Notes: generated by a model from the sequence alone, not told the origin. A stretch of 64,000 bases of DNA from Trebonia kvetii (GCF_007827045.1 NZ_RPFW01000001.1:1216519-1280518); one strand, 5' to 3'; positions 16,478 to 25,700 are shown, counted from the stretch's first letter. Made by a program: numbers and translations.

Positions 16478-17389
16478 GTGATTTCCCTGGACGAGATTCA
16501 GCGGGCGTATGAGACGATCCGGCCTTATGTGCGTCGCACGCCGGTTGTGGAGGTGGACCTGGCCGGGCCGGTGACGCTCAAGCTTGAGCAGTTGCAGTGC
16601 GCTGGCTCGTTCAAGGCACGCGGTGCGTTCACTAACCTGCTGCTGCGGGAGGTGCCTGCGGTCGGGGTGGCGGCCGCGTCCGGTGGCAACCACGGGGTGG
16701 CCGTCGCGTATGCGGCGCACCGGCTTGGCATTCCGGCCAGGATCTTCGTGCCCACGGTCTCCGCTCCCGCCAAGATCGAGCGCATCAGGCAGCTGGCGGA
16801 CCTGGTGATCGCGGGCGATCGCTACGCCGACGCGCTCGCGGCGGCTGAGCAGTGGATCGGTTCGTCGGGTGCGATGAGCGTGCACGCCTACGACCAGCGG
16901 GAAACCATACTCGGGCAGGCCACGCTTGCCCTCGAGCTTGCCGAGCAGGCCGGGCCGCTCGACACGGTGCTCGTTCCGGTGGGCGGCGGCGGTCTCATCG
17001 CCGGGATCGCCTCGTATTTCACGGGCACCGTCAAGGTCATCGGGGTGGAGCCGGACGGCGCGCCGACGCTCGCCTACGCCCGGGCGGCAGGCGCGCCCGT
17101 CGACGCGCCCGCCGGCAGCATCGCGGTGGACGCCCTCGCGCCGCGCCAGGTCGGCCAGCTGGTCTTCCCGATCACCCAGGCCTATGTTGAGGACGTGGTG
17201 CTCGTCGACGATGACGCCATCCGCGGGGCGCAGCGCACGCTGTGGCAGTCGGCGCGCATCGCCGCCGAGCCTGCCGCCTCGGTCGGCGTCGCGGCGCTGC
17301 TCTCCGGCGCGTACAAGCCGGCGCCCGGTGAGCGCGTCGCCGTCGTCATCAGCGGCGCCAACATGAGCCCGGCCCAGCTGGGCGACTGA
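16478..17389 (+). CDS. PLP-dependent serine/threonine dehydratase
   Basis: 303 aa from GTG 16478 (GGAGGG 9 nt upstream). Fold-type II PLP enzyme: SFKARGA with Lys46 forming the Schiff base, SGGNHGVAVAYAAH, and the phosphate-binding loop VPVGGGGLIAGI. The tail ends in VVISGANMS, with the 'SGGN/SGAN' that contacts the cofactor. It deaminates serine or threonine, or racemises serine, as expected of short (~310-aa) family members without an ACT regulatory domain. The short length argues against biosynthetic IlvA. Convergent with the alpha/beta hydrolase, 9 bp between stops. Confidence 0.88.
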   Translation: MISLDEIQRAYETIRPYVRRTPVVEVDLAGPVTLKLEQLQCAGSFKARGAFTNLLLREVPAVGVAAASGGNHGVAVAYAAHRLGIPARIFVPTVSAPAKIERIRQLADLVIAGDRYADALAAAEQWIGSSGAMSVHAYDQRETILGQATLALELAEQAGPLDTVLVPVGGGGLIAGIASYFTGTVKVIGVEPDGAPTLAYARAAGAPVDAPAGSIAVDALAPRQVGQLVFPITQAYVEDVVLVDDDAIRGAQRTLWQSARIAAEPAASVGVAALLSGAYKPAPGERVAVVISGANMSPAQLGD

Positions 17390-17398
17390 AGCTCCCGG

Positions 17399-18457
17399 CT
17401 ACGCCTGCGCGAGGTGCGGTTCAAGGGCGGCGAGGAACTGGGCCTGCTGGTCGAGGTGCGGTCCGTGGCCTGAGTCCGCGAAGACCACCTCGCGGTACCG
17501 GCCGCCGGCGGCGGCGTAGCCGTCGAGCAGGCCGCGGGTCTGCGCCACCATGGGCTGCGGCGGCCAGGCATCGGGGCCCGGCCAGCCTGGGACGGCCCCG
17601 AGCGAGCCGAGGTACCCGAAGTCGTACAGCGAGGTGTCCGACACGATCACGTCGTCGGCGCCGCGCACCCACAGCACCGGCGGCTTGGGGTCGAGCGCGT
17701 CAAGGCCTTCGATGCGGAAATGGGTGGGCGCCATCGTGTTCAGCACACCGCGGTCGCCCGGTGCGAAGCCCGGCCAGCCCGGCGCCTGCCGGGAGGTGCC
17801 CGGGTAATGGTCGTCACCAGTCCTGGTGGACAGCATCGACTCCACAAAGATGTCGAGCTCATCCGGAACGAATGGCGGCTTCACGTAGTGCGCGAGCAGC
17901 ACCTGCCGCGGCGAGGTGGGGCTGTCCGCGCCCCGGTCGCCTGCGGCGAGGCGCGCCACGAAGTCGGGGTTGACCCCGCCGGCGCCGGAACCCGCGCCGT
18001 CCGGGTCACAGAGCGTGCCGTCCACCCCGTAGGTGCCGCCGAAGCCGAACGGTGAGACCGGGGCGACCAGGGTCACCGAGGCGGCCGCGTGCTCGGCGGG
18101 CCGCTCGGTCAGGTACTGCAGGACAACGCCGCCGCCCATGCTCCAGCCGACGAGGTGCACCGAGTTCAGCTCAAGCGCCTCGATGAGGGCGGCGAGGTCG
18201 TCGGCGTAGTCGCCGAGGCCACGGGTCGCGTCCACCGCTTCCGGGTCGGTGTCGCCGAAGCCGCGCAGGTCCACCGCGAGCGGCCGGTAACGCTCCGGCA
18301 GGGCGAGCATGAGGGGCTGCCAAAACAGCGATGAAGATACGTTGCCGTGCACGAAAAGCACGGGCCGCCCGGTACGCCCGGCCACGGAAAGCACGGCCGT
18401 GGTCAGCCGGCGCGTGGGCACCCGCTCCATGGTGATTCCGGGAAGCAAAGTCTGCAT
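17399..18457 (-). CDS. Alpha/beta-fold hydrolase
   Basis: 352 aa from ATG 18457, preceded by GGAGGGCACC. Oxyanion region LFVHGNVSSSLFW, nucleophile elbow VGWSMGGG (Ser106), acid region PPVLWVRGADDVIVSD and the C-terminal His in FADSGHGPHLD, a full Ser-Asp-His triad. No signal peptide, so cytoplasmic. A long insertion (about 150-260: GTYGVDGTLCDPDGAGSG and following) forms the cap and is Gly/Pro-rich. The family includes esterases, haloalkane dehalogenases and C-C hydrolases; substrate not assignable. Confidence 0.85.
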   Translation of the reverse strand: MQTLLPGITMERVPTRRLTTAVLSVAGRTGRPVLFVHGNVSSSLFWQPLMLALPERYRPLAVDLRGFGDTDPEAVDATRGLGDYADDLAALIEALELNSVHLVGWSMGGGVVLQYLTERPAEHAAASVTLVAPVSPFGFGGTYGVDGTLCDPDGAGSGAGGVNPDFVARLAAGDRGADSPTSPRQVLLAHYVKPPFVPDELDIFVESMLSTRTGDDHYPGTSRQAPGWPGFAPGDRGVLNTMAPTHFRIEGLDALDPKPPVLWVRGADDVIVSDTSLYDFGYLGSLGAVPGWPGPDAWPPQPMVAQTRGLLDGYAAAGGRYREVVFADSGHGPHLDQQAQFLAALEPHLAQA

Positions 18458-18539
18458 GGTGCCCTCCGCCCTATCGCGACAGGGAGCCTAGCGGAATCGG
18501 GACGCGACCTCTAGCCGCGTCGCCCGGCGTGCGAGATCT

Positions 18540-18785
18540 TCAGGCGCTTGCGCGGGCCCGGCCGACTCTGCCTGCGCTGTCGGCCGGGGTGGCGGCGACC
18601 TCGTGCACGTCGTCAGCCCGGTTCAGCGAGCAGCGGTCTTCGGCGTGCTCGACGATGATCATGGTCCCGCCCGGTCCGGCGAAAACCGACCATGTGATGC
18701 CCGGCACATCGGCGTGCGCCCGGGTCCATCGAGACATGTCCTGTTTAGTGGTTATATGTGAGATCTCGGTGATCCCGGTGATCAC
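18540..18785 (-). CDS. Small hypothetical protein (81 aa)
   Basis: GTG 18785 is preceded by AAAGGAGAG at 6 nt, the best ribosome binding site in this 1-kb sparse region. The product starts MITGITEISHITTKQDMSRW, continues with DVPGITWSVFAGPGGTMIIVEHAEDRC and ends in an Ala/Arg tail. A Met at codon 17 (MSRWTR) is an alternative start. The composition is protein-like, unlike the overlapping plus-strand frame. No family was recognised. It stands alone between the hydrolase and acyl-CoA dehydrogenase genes. Confidence 0.5.
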   Translation of the reverse strand: MITGITEISHITTKQDMSRWTRAHADVPGITWSVFAGPGGTMIIVEHAEDRCSLNRADDVHEVAATPADSAGRVGRARASA

Positions 18786-19163
18786 AGGTATCTCTCCTTT
18801 CGCGCACCATGAGCCCGTCACGGCACGCGGCAGCCAGCCACCTCCGCCGGAGGCGACCTCACGATGGGTTTCGGCGCTGGACCGCAGCCGGCCGCTCGTG
18901 ACCTGGGGGTTCGAGTGGTCTAGACCGCTTTTCGCGCCTCTCATTAATATCAGGTGCCTGAGAGGCATGCGAACCCTGGTGGGGCATAAGTGCCGTGATG
19001 GGCGACACGTACGGGTGGGTCGCAACCGAACTGCCACCGCCAGCGGACCGCCCTTCGTGGAGGTGCGCGTGTGCGTTGGGCGGCCGGCGCCCCGGCGGAG
19101 TGCCGCGGGACGCCGGGGCGCCAGAATTCTGGCGAACCCGGCAATTCCCGCATACGGGGCCGT
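18786..19163. other. Intergenic region with an AT-rich hairpin
   Basis: No convincing gene. It contains GCCTCTCA (18936-18943) inverted against TGAGAGGC (18959-18966) around AT-rich ATTAATATC, and the 10-bp palindrome GGTCTAGACC just before it. These could be an operator/promoter for the minus-strand small gene ~150 bp away, but this is weak. Confidence 0.3.
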
Positions 19164-19248
19164 TGATCACGGAAAATCCGATCCTGGCGGAACTTCTCTA
19201 CCCGATTCAGGTAGAGAAGTTCCGTTGAAATCCGAAGTTCCGTGATCA
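19164..19248. repeat. 85-bp double-stem intergenic repeat, copy B
   Basis: Same length and layout as copy A at 13289-13373. Outer arms share TGATCACGGAA/TTCCGTGATCA. The inner arms are GGAACTTCTCTACC (from 19190) and GGTAGAGAAGTTCC. Relative to copy A, two stem pairs change on both sides (A-T to C-G and G-C to T-A), so the structure is conserved. Copy B lies in non-coding DNA ~200 bp from the acyl-CoA dehydrogenase stop; the 19249-19456 stretch holds nothing else recognisable. Confidence 0.85.
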
Positions 19249-19456
19249 TTGCCGGCGCGGCGAGGCCGCCAGGACCAGAGAGACCGGCGGCGTTTGACGG
19301 GACCGGTGAGGAGCGCTGGACGTGACCAGCGAGGTCGGCGATGCTCCCGGGATCGGGGTGACCAGCGGGGCGGGCGAGGACAGCGGGCGCGCGGACACGG
19401 TCCGAGATAGGGCCTAACGCGCCCACTTATTGACCCGGTTGACCGTGCTGCCGGAG

Positions 19457-20650
19457 CTATTGGGGCTTCAGGCGGCGCTTTTCGTTGCGGATGAGGCCGC
19501 CGCCGATGATGAGGCGCTGGATTTCGCTGGTGCCCTCGTAGAGGCGGAGCAGGCGGACGTCGCGGTAGATCCGCTCGACGGGGACCTCGCGCATGTAGCC
19601 GGTGCCGCCGTGGACCTGGATGGCCTTGTCGGCGACCTGGCCGGCCATCTCGGTGCAGAACAGCTTGGCGACCGACGGACTGATCCGCTGATCCTCACCC
19701 GTCTGGTACTTGCGCGCGCACTCGCGCACCAGGGCCTCGCCGGCCAGCACGCCGGTCTGCATGTCGGCCAGGTGCGCCTGCACCAGCTGGAAGTCGCCGA
19801 TCGGGGTGCCGCCCTGGGTGGCTGTGGCGGCGTAGGCCACCGACTCGTCAAGGGCGCGGCGCGCGGCGCCGACGGCGACCGCGGCGATGTGCACCCGGCC
19901 GCGGGCCAGCGACGACATCGCGGCCTGGTAGCCGACCTGTTCCGAGCCGCCGACCAGCGCGTCCGCGCCGACCCGGACGCTGTCCAGCGTGACGTCCGCG
20001 GTCCATGAGCCTTCCTGGCCCATCTTGCGGTCGTGCGGCCCGACGTGCAGGCCGGGCAGCCCGGCCGGGACGAGGAACACCGCGATGCCCGGGTCGCTGC
20101 CGGCTGCCTCGCGGGTGCGGGCGAAGACGATGAACAGCCCGGCGGTCGGCGCGTTGGTGATGAACCGCTTGGAGCCGCTGATCACCCAGTCGTCGCCGTC
20201 GCGGACCGCGCGGGTGCGCAGCCCCGCCGGGTTCGACCCGGCCCCCGGCTCGGTGAGGGCGAAGCTGGCGACGACCTCGCCGGAGGCGATCCGCTCCAGC
20301 CATGCCGCCTGCTGCGCCGCGGTGCCGTAGCCGACGAGCACCTGCCCGGCGATGCCGTTGTTGGTGCCGAACATCGAGCGCAGCGCCAGGCTGGTGTAGC
20401 CGAGCTCCATGGCGAGCTCGACGTCCTGCATCAGGTCCAGGCCAAGCCCGCCGTGGTCCTGCGGGATCGCGAAACCGAACAGGCCGAGTTCGGCCGCGGC
20501 CGCCCGCAGGTCGGCGGGGATGGCGTCGGCTTCCATGATCTCGTTCTCCCGCGGGATCACCCGGGTCCTGACGAACTCGCGGGTGGCGGCGAGAATCTCG
20601 GCGAAGTCTTCCTGCGAGACCTGGGAAGTGGCGGGTGCGGTGGAAGTCAT
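19457..20650 (-). CDS. Acyl-CoA dehydrogenase
   Basis: 397 aa from ATG 20650 (AGGAGC upstream); an earlier in-frame ATG at 20710 adds an Arg-rich leader and is rejected. Family blocks: ALTEPGAGSNPAGLRTRA, WVISGSKRFITNAPTA, DRKMGQEGSWTADVTLDSV, HGGTGYMREVPVERIYRDVR and the catalytic-base segment LYEGTSEIQRLIIG (Glu of YEGTSE). FAD-dependent alpha,beta-desaturation of an acyl-CoA; chain length not inferable. It lies 116 bp downstream of the OYE-type gene on the same strand and may act on related enoyl/acyl thioesters. Confidence 0.92.
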   Translation of the reverse strand: MTSTAPATSQVSQEDFAEILAATREFVRTRVIPRENEIMEADAIPADLRAAAAELGLFGFAIPQDHGGLGLDLMQDVELAMELGYTSLALRSMFGTNNGIAGQVLVGYGTAAQQAAWLERIASGEVVASFALTEPGAGSNPAGLRTRAVRDGDDWVISGSKRFITNAPTAGLFIVFARTREAAGSDPGIAVFLVPAGLPGLHVGPHDRKMGQEGSWTADVTLDSVRVGADALVGGSEQVGYQAAMSSLARGRVHIAAVAVGAARRALDESVAYAATATQGGTPIGDFQLVQAHLADMQTGVLAGEALVRECARKYQTGEDQRISPSVAKLFCTEMAGQVADKAIQVHGGTGYMREVPVERIYRDVRLLRLYEGTSEIQRLIIGGGLIRNEKRRLKPQ

Positions 20651-20766
20651 GGCTGCTCCTGTGCGTCGGCCCCGACGATAACGCACGGCGGCGACCGTGC
20701 CCAGCATCACTGCCGCGGCGATCGGCGCCGGCAGGTCTCGGGCTAGGCGCCCAGGCGCCGCGGAGG

Positions 20767-22722
20767 TCAGATGCCGGACGCGGCGACGAGGCCCTCGAGC
20801 ACCGCCTCCTCGACGGTGCGCGGCGCCAGGCAGTCGCCGATGCCGAGCGCGGGAACTCCTGCCGAGTCGAGCGTGTCAAGCAGCTCGTTCGCCGGCGACG
20901 AGCCGCAGGCGAGCACCAGGCCCGCGACTCCTGCGACCAGGACGGGCTCATCGGTCAGCACGTGCTGCAGGTAGACCGTGTCGTCGTCGGCGCCGAACGG
21001 GCGCACCAGGGGCAGCACGGTGATCCGCTGCCTGGAGATGGCGGCGAGCAGGCGGTCGCGGACATACTGTTGCAGGCTTTCGCCCGCCGCGTAGCCGCGC
21101 ACTGCGAGGATCACCTCGTGCCCGGCGGCGGCGAGCAGCCGCGCGGTGCCCAGGCCCACCCAGTCGCCGCGGAAATCGGCCACCACGATCTTCCCCGGCG
21201 GAGCGGACTCCGGCCGGCGGATAACGTCCCAGGCGTCGGCGATCCACGGGCTGTCCATGATCTCCAGCGGCGGCCGGTAGGGCCGCGCCCCGGTGGCGAC
21301 GACCACCAGATCCGGTGACTGCGCCTGGACGGCGGGCAGGTCCACGGTGGTGCGCAGCCGGATGGCCACGCCGGCCCGCGCGACCTCGCGGGACAGGTTG
21401 GTGATCGCGCCGCCGAACTCCTCGCGGCCGGGCAGCCGCTCGGCGACCAGCACCTGCCCGCCGACCCGGCCCGCCGCCTCGTACAGGGTGACGTCGTGGC
21501 CGCGCTCGGCGGCGACGGCGGCGGCCTTCAGTCCGGCCGGGCCGCCGCCGACGATCATGACGTTCTTGGGCCGGTCCGCGCGCCGCCTGATGCCGTAAAG
21601 CCGCTCGCGGCCGGTCTCCGGGTGCTGGATGCAGGAGATCGGGAACCCGAGGTGGAAATGCCCGATGCAGGCCTGGTTGCAGCCGATGCAGGCGCGGATG
21701 TCGTCGGTCTGCCCGGCTGCCGCGAGGGCGGGCATCTCCGGGTCGCAGATCATCGCCCTGGTCATCACGCAGGCGTCGGCCTGGCCGTCGGCGATGATGT
21801 GCTCCGCCTCCTGCGGCTGGTTGATCCGTCCGGCGACGAGCACCGGCACGCGGACCGCCGCGCGCAGCTTCCCGGCCAGCGGCGCAAGGTAGCCGCTGGC
21901 GTTGCTCATGTCCGGCGCGATGTGGTCGGAGCCGGCCAGCGAGGCGGAGGTCCCGGTGGTGACGCTCAGGTAGTCGGCAAGTCCCTCGCCGGCTAGCGAA
22001 ACGCTCGCCGCGAACGCGATGTCGGCGGGCAGGCCCGACGGGTCACGCTCGTCGAGGGAGATGCGCAGGCCGACGGGGAAATCGGGCCCGCAGTGCCGCC
22101 TGACCGACTCGAAGGCCTCACGCAGGAAGCGGAGCCGGTTCTCCGCGCTGCCGCCGTAGGCGTCGGTGCGCAGGTTGGCCGCCGGGTTGAGGAACTGCGA
22201 CGGCAGGTAGCCGTGGCTGGCGACGATCTCCACGCCATCAAGGCCTGCCCGGCGCAGCCGGGCGGCGGCCTGGCCGTACCCGTCGATGATCTCGCGGATC
22301 TCGGCGAGCCGCAGCGGCCGCGGCATGACGCGGAACCGCTCGGTCGGCACCGCCGACGGCGCGACCGCCACGGTCAGCGTGCCGTCATCCAGGTCCATGA
22401 CCTCCCGGCCTGGGTGGAAGAGCTGGCCGAACAGCAGGGTGCCGTGCGGCGCGACCGCCTCGGCAAGCGCGCGGTAGCCGGGCACGCAGGAGTCGTCGGT
22501 CGCCATCAGCACGTGGCTGGTGTACCTGGCCGTCTCGTGGATGCCCGCGACCTGGACCACGATCAGGCCCGCTCCGCCCCGGGCGCGGGCCTCGTGGTAG
22601 GCGATCAGCCGGTCGGTGATCTGCCCGTGCTCCGCCATGACGGTGTCGTGGCCGGAGGAGACGATGCGGTTCCGCAAGGTCACCGAGCCGATGGCGAGCG
22701 GGCTGAACAGGCGGGGAAACAT
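20767..22722 (-). CDS. OYE-family FMN/FeS/FAD oxidoreductase (FadH-like)
   Basis: 651 aa from ATG 22722 (GGAG upstream); ATG 22767 in frame is an alternative. N-terminal TIM barrel of old yellow enzyme type (FPRLFSPLAIGSVTLRNRIV, ASHGYLPSQFLNPAANLRTD, DYLSVTTGT). A [4Fe-4S] cluster follows: CIGCNQACIG and SCIQHPETG supply the Cys ligands. The C-terminal FAD/NAD(P)H domains begin NVMIVGGGPAGLKAAAVAAERGHDVTLYE. This is the architecture of 2,4-dienoyl-CoA reductase, trimethylamine dehydrogenase and related mycofactocin-linked proteins. No mycofactocin genes are nearby. The adjacent acyl-CoA dehydrogenase suggests enoyl/dienoyl reduction, but the substrate is open. Confidence 0.88.
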   Translation of the reverse strand: MFPRLFSPLAIGSVTLRNRIVSSGHDTVMAEHGQITDRLIAYHEARARGGAGLIVVQVAGIHETARYTSHVLMATDDSCVPGYRALAEAVAPHGTLLFGQLFHPGREVMDLDDGTLTVAVAPSAVPTERFRVMPRPLRLAEIREIIDGYGQAAARLRRAGLDGVEIVASHGYLPSQFLNPAANLRTDAYGGSAENRLRFLREAFESVRRHCGPDFPVGLRISLDERDPSGLPADIAFAASVSLAGEGLADYLSVTTGTSASLAGSDHIAPDMSNASGYLAPLAGKLRAAVRVPVLVAGRINQPQEAEHIIADGQADACVMTRAMICDPEMPALAAAGQTDDIRACIGCNQACIGHFHLGFPISCIQHPETGRERLYGIRRRADRPKNVMIVGGGPAGLKAAAVAAERGHDVTLYEAAGRVGGQVLVAERLPGREEFGGAITNLSREVARAGVAIRLRTTVDLPAVQAQSPDLVVVATGARPYRPPLEIMDSPWIADAWDVIRRPESAPPGKIVVADFRGDWVGLGTARLLAAAGHEVILAVRGYAAGESLQQYVRDRLLAAISRQRITVLPLVRPFGADDDTVYLQHVLTDEPVLVAGVAGLVLACGSSPANELLDTLDSAGVPALGIGDCLAPRTVEEAVLEGLVAASGI

Positions 22723-22840
22723 CACGAGCCGCTCCGGACGGTCACTGGTCAACGCTGACCGGGACATAGTAGGCGCGCAACGGCCCTGCTTGCCCGGGGA
22801 CGCCCCCCAAGCCCCCCGGCGAGTGCCCTGTGCACAGCGG

Positions 22841-22883
22841 TGAGCCCCGACGGCCGCCTCACTCCATCGGCCGTCGGGGCTCA
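22841..22883 (-). terminator. Perfect 16-bp hairpin after the permease gene
   Basis: TGAGCCCCGACGGCCG (22841-22856) and its exact complement (22868-22883) surround an 11-nt loop, 17 nt past the APC permease stop. No U-run. It separates the permease operon from the OYE gene. Confidence 0.7.
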
Positions 22884-22899
22884 GTCCGCCGACAGCGGG

Positions 22900-24393
22900 T
22901 TACTGATTGCCGGCCAGGTCGTCGACCGGCTTCACCCCCGCGGTCCCGTTCCTGAGCCGCCGCAGCAGGCCGCCGAAGTACCAGAGCGCGGCCAGAATCA
23001 GGGCGTAGCCGAGCATCTTGTCCGAGCCGTGGAACGGCGAGGGGAACGACAGCGCCACCATGATCACCACGGTGTAGACGAGCACGAAGCCGATGACTGG
23101 CCACGCCCAGCGGCCGAGGGAGAACGCGCCTGGCAGGCTCTCCGTGGTGCGCCGCTTGACCGCGTAGGCCAGGGTGATCAGGAAGTAGATGATGTAGGGG
23201 ATGATCGCGGTCGCGCCGACGAGCGTGCCGAACGAGCTTGGCTGGTTGTACCCGTAGATCATCACGCCGAGGTCGATCACGCCGAAGACCACCAGCGCCA
23301 CCACCGGCGTCTGGCTGCGCTTGTTGACCTTACGCAGCGCGCCGGAGAACGGCAGCATGTTGTCCCGCGACAGCGAGAAGACCAGCCTGGCCTGCGCGCC
23401 GCTGCCCACGACCAGGATCGAGAACATCGAGAAGACCACGAACGCCACGAAGACCTTAACCAGGCCGGACGGCAGCCAGTAGCCCGCGATCGCGAGCAGC
23501 GGCAGCGGCGCCTCCTCGACGGTCTTCAGGTCGGGGATGGCGAGCGTGAAGCCGATCAGCGCGACCATGCCGAGCACGACGGAGCCGAGCACTGCCCACA
23601 GCACGCCGCGCGGCACGCTGCGGCGAGGGTCCACCGCGTCCTCCGACATGTCGGCGGCGAGTTCGAACCCGACCAGGGTGAAGGCGCCGAGCAGCCCGGC
23701 CAGGGTGAAGGCGTACCACGTCGGGTTGTGGAAGACGGAGGTCGTGTTGGTGAGAATGCTCGCGCCGTACGGCGCGGGCTTCGACTTGACGCCCCACAGC
23801 ACGAGGAGCAGCACGCCGAACACCACGGTCCCGATGATCTCGGTGAACACCGCGATGTTGTTGACCCGGGCAGCCACCTGGATGCTGATGAGGTTGATCA
23901 CCACCGGCAGCAGCATCAGGATGATCGCCACCGCGAGCACCAGGTGCGAGCTCGGGTTGTCCACGTTGAACTCGCTGAGCAGCAGCGGCGCCGCCACCTG
24001 CAGCATGATCGCGCCGCCGCCGACCGCCATGTAGAGCAGTCCGGCGAAGCCGACGAACCAGCCGTAGCTGGGGTTCACCAGCCGGGCGCTCCACTGGTAG
24101 GCGTAGCCGGCCAGCGGGATGCGGGTGCCGAGCTCGGCGACGACCAGGGCGATCGCCAGGTTGCCGACGCCGACGATCGGCCACGTCCAGATGGAGGCGG
24201 GCCCCCAGTACGCCAGGCCGAACCCGTAATTCAGGAAGATTCCCGTGGTGATCGAGATGACCGAGAAGGCGATCGCGAACATCGAGAAGAAGCGGAGCGA
24301 CCGCCGCAGTTCCGGTTTGTAGCCGGCCCGCTCGAGTAGCGACTCGGGCGAGTCCGCCGCCGGCTGTACGCCGGCCGCTGCTCTGTTGGACAT
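22900..24393 (-). CDS. APC-family amino-acid/amine permease
   Basis: 497 aa with about 12 hydrophobic helices. Starts with an N-terminal cytoplasmic stretch ESLLERAGYKPELRRSLRFFS, typical of the AAT/GABA-choline branch of the APC superfamily, then SVISITTGIFLNYGFGLAYWGP, ELGTRIPLAGYAYQWS and the loop GFELAADMSEDAVDPRRSVPRG. These are proton-coupled importers of amino acids, GABA, choline-like or related amines. It lies 56 bp after the aminotransferase stop in the same operon, so the imported compound is probably transaminated by that enzyme. Confidence 0.9.
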   Translation of the reverse strand: MSNRAAAGVQPAADSPESLLERAGYKPELRRSLRFFSMFAIAFSVISITTGIFLNYGFGLAYWGPASIWTWPIVGVGNLAIALVVAELGTRIPLAGYAYQWSARLVNPSYGWFVGFAGLLYMAVGGGAIMLQVAAPLLLSEFNVDNPSSHLVLAVAIILMLLPVVINLISIQVAARVNNIAVFTEIIGTVVFGVLLLVLWGVKSKPAPYGASILTNTTSVFHNPTWYAFTLAGLLGAFTLVGFELAADMSEDAVDPRRSVPRGVLWAVLGSVVLGMVALIGFTLAIPDLKTVEEAPLPLLAIAGYWLPSGLVKVFVAFVVFSMFSILVVGSGAQARLVFSLSRDNMLPFSGALRKVNKRSQTPVVALVVFGVIDLGVMIYGYNQPSSFGTLVGATAIIPYIIYFLITLAYAVKRRTTESLPGAFSLGRWAWPVIGFVLVYTVVIMVALSFPSPFHGSDKMLGYALILAALWYFGGLLRRLRNGTAGVKPVDDLAGNQ

Positions 24394-24449
24394 GGTGACC
24401 TACTTTCTGACTGGCTATCTCACTCGTACTGCTGCTCTTCCTGTTTCCT

Positions 24450-25700
24450 TCAGTTGCCGATCTGCTTGCGGACCGCGGCGAACGCCCGGTCCGTCGCCTC
24501 AAGCGCCCGGGCGATGTCGTCGCCGGTCATCGCGGCGGAGACGAACCAGTTGTGCCGCGGGTGCAGGTAGACGCCGCCGCGCAGGGCGTGCTCCGCGAAC
24601 ACGTCGCCGAGCCGGTGGTCCTCGTCGCCCGCGAAGGAGAGGTAGGGCATCACGTCCGGGCCGGTGTAGCTGATCGGGAGATCCCACGAGTGCGCCTGCG
24701 CCAGGATCCCGTCGCGCAGCTCGGCACCCGACCGCTCCATCGCCTCGACCGCCCGCTCCTCGGCAAGCGCCGTGATGGTGGCGATCGCCGCCGCCATCGA
24801 GACCGCGGAGAACCAGAACGAGCCCGTGACGAATAGCTGGCGGGCACCGTCGCGGAACGCGTCGTTGCCGAGCACCGCGGCGAGCGCGTGCCCGTTCGCG
24901 ATCGCCTTGCTCCAGGCCGACAGGTCGGGCGCCACGCCCACGGGCTCCCAGCTCGAGCCCAGGTGGAGCCGGAACCCGCAGCGCACGTCGTCGAGGATGA
25001 GCGCGGCCCCGGTCTCGTCGCACAGCGCGCGCAGACCGCGGGCGAACCCGGGGTCGACGAGTTCCTGGTCGTACCCGGCGTCGTGCTTGAACGGGCTGAC
25101 CAGGATGCCTGCCAGGTCGTCGCCCGCCGCGGCGGCGGCCTGCCGGACGCTTTCCATGTCGTTGTAGGTGTAGTAGCCGAGGTTCTCGCGGTCCTGCGGC
25201 GTGACGCCGGCCGGCCGGGGCGTGCACCAGGGCGCCGCGCCGTGATACGCACCGGTCGCCACCAGGATCTTGCGCCGCCCGGTCCGCGCCCGGGCGATCG
25301 TGCAGCACATGGTGGTGGCGTCGGTGCCGTTCTTGGCGAACATCGCCCAGTCCGCGTGCCGTACGGTCCGCACCAGCAGCTCCGCGAGGTCCACCATGAC
25401 CGGGCCGGGCGCGTTCTGGCAGTCGCCGAGCGCCGCCTGCGCCGCCGCCGCCTCTTCCACCCGCGGGTGCTGGTGGCCGAGCACGACGGGCCCGTAGCTG
25501 CACATCAGGTCGATGTACTCGTTGCCGTCCACATCCCAGATCCGCGCGCCGCGGCCGCCGCGCATGAACTGCGGGTAGGCGCCGGGCAGCAGCGCGGTCG
25601 ACTGGTGCCCGTACATCCCGCCGGGGATGACGGCCCGCGCGCGCTCCCGCAGCCGCTTGTCGGCGGTGTGCTCTGCCGTCACGCGGGGCTGCTCAGTCAT
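24450..25700 (-). CDS. Class III PLP aminotransferase (GSA-aminomutase-like)
   Basis: 416 aa. Starts with the GSA-type AVIPGGMYGHQS, then RIWDVDGNEYIDLMCSYGPVVLGHQHP, FAKNGTDATTMCCTIARA (cofactor phosphate cup), LILDDVRCGFRLHLG (the PLP pyridine Asp) and the Schiff-base lysine in SAWSKAIANGH. A class III transaminase or aminomutase acting on an omega- or beta-amino compound; it is unlikely to be tetrapyrrole HemL because it sits among kinase and permease genes rather than with hem genes. It overlaps the upstream PfkB gene by 8 bp. Confidence 0.88.
   Translation of the reverse strand: MTEQPRVTAEHTADKRLRERARAVIPGGMYGHQSTALLPGAYPQFMRGGRGARIWDVDGNEYIDLMCSYGPVVLGHQHPRVEEAAAAQAALGDCQNAPGPVMVDLAELLVRTVRHADWAMFAKNGTDATTMCCTIARARTGRRKILVATGAYHGAAPWCTPRPAGVTPQDRENLGYYTYNDMESVRQAAAAAGDDLAGILVSPFKHDAGYDQELVDPGFARGLRALCDETGAALILDDVRCGFRLHLGSSWEPVGVAPDLSAWSKAIANGHALAAVLGNDAFRDGARQLFVTGSFWFSAVSMAAAIATITALAEERAVEAMERSGAELRDGILAQAHSWDLPISYTGPDVMPYLSFAGDEDHRLGDVFAEHALRGGVYLHPRHNWFVSAAMTGDDIARALEATDRAFAAVRKQIGN

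Noticed and set aside
18529..19245. 238-codon plus-strand frame in the sparse region
   Set aside because: No ribosome site at its start; it runs through a structured repeat, and composition changes abruptly. The minus-strand 81-aa gene is better supported.
22840..24339. 499-codon plus-strand frame
   Set aside because: Antisense to the APC permease; Asp/His/Arg-rich composition is the complement of a hydrophobic coding sequence.
24450..25700. Class III aminotransferase as HemL of tetrapyrrole synthesis
   Set aside because: GSA-type start and PLP motifs are shared by the family, but neighbours are a PfkB kinase, permease and BetI-like TetR rather than hem genes.
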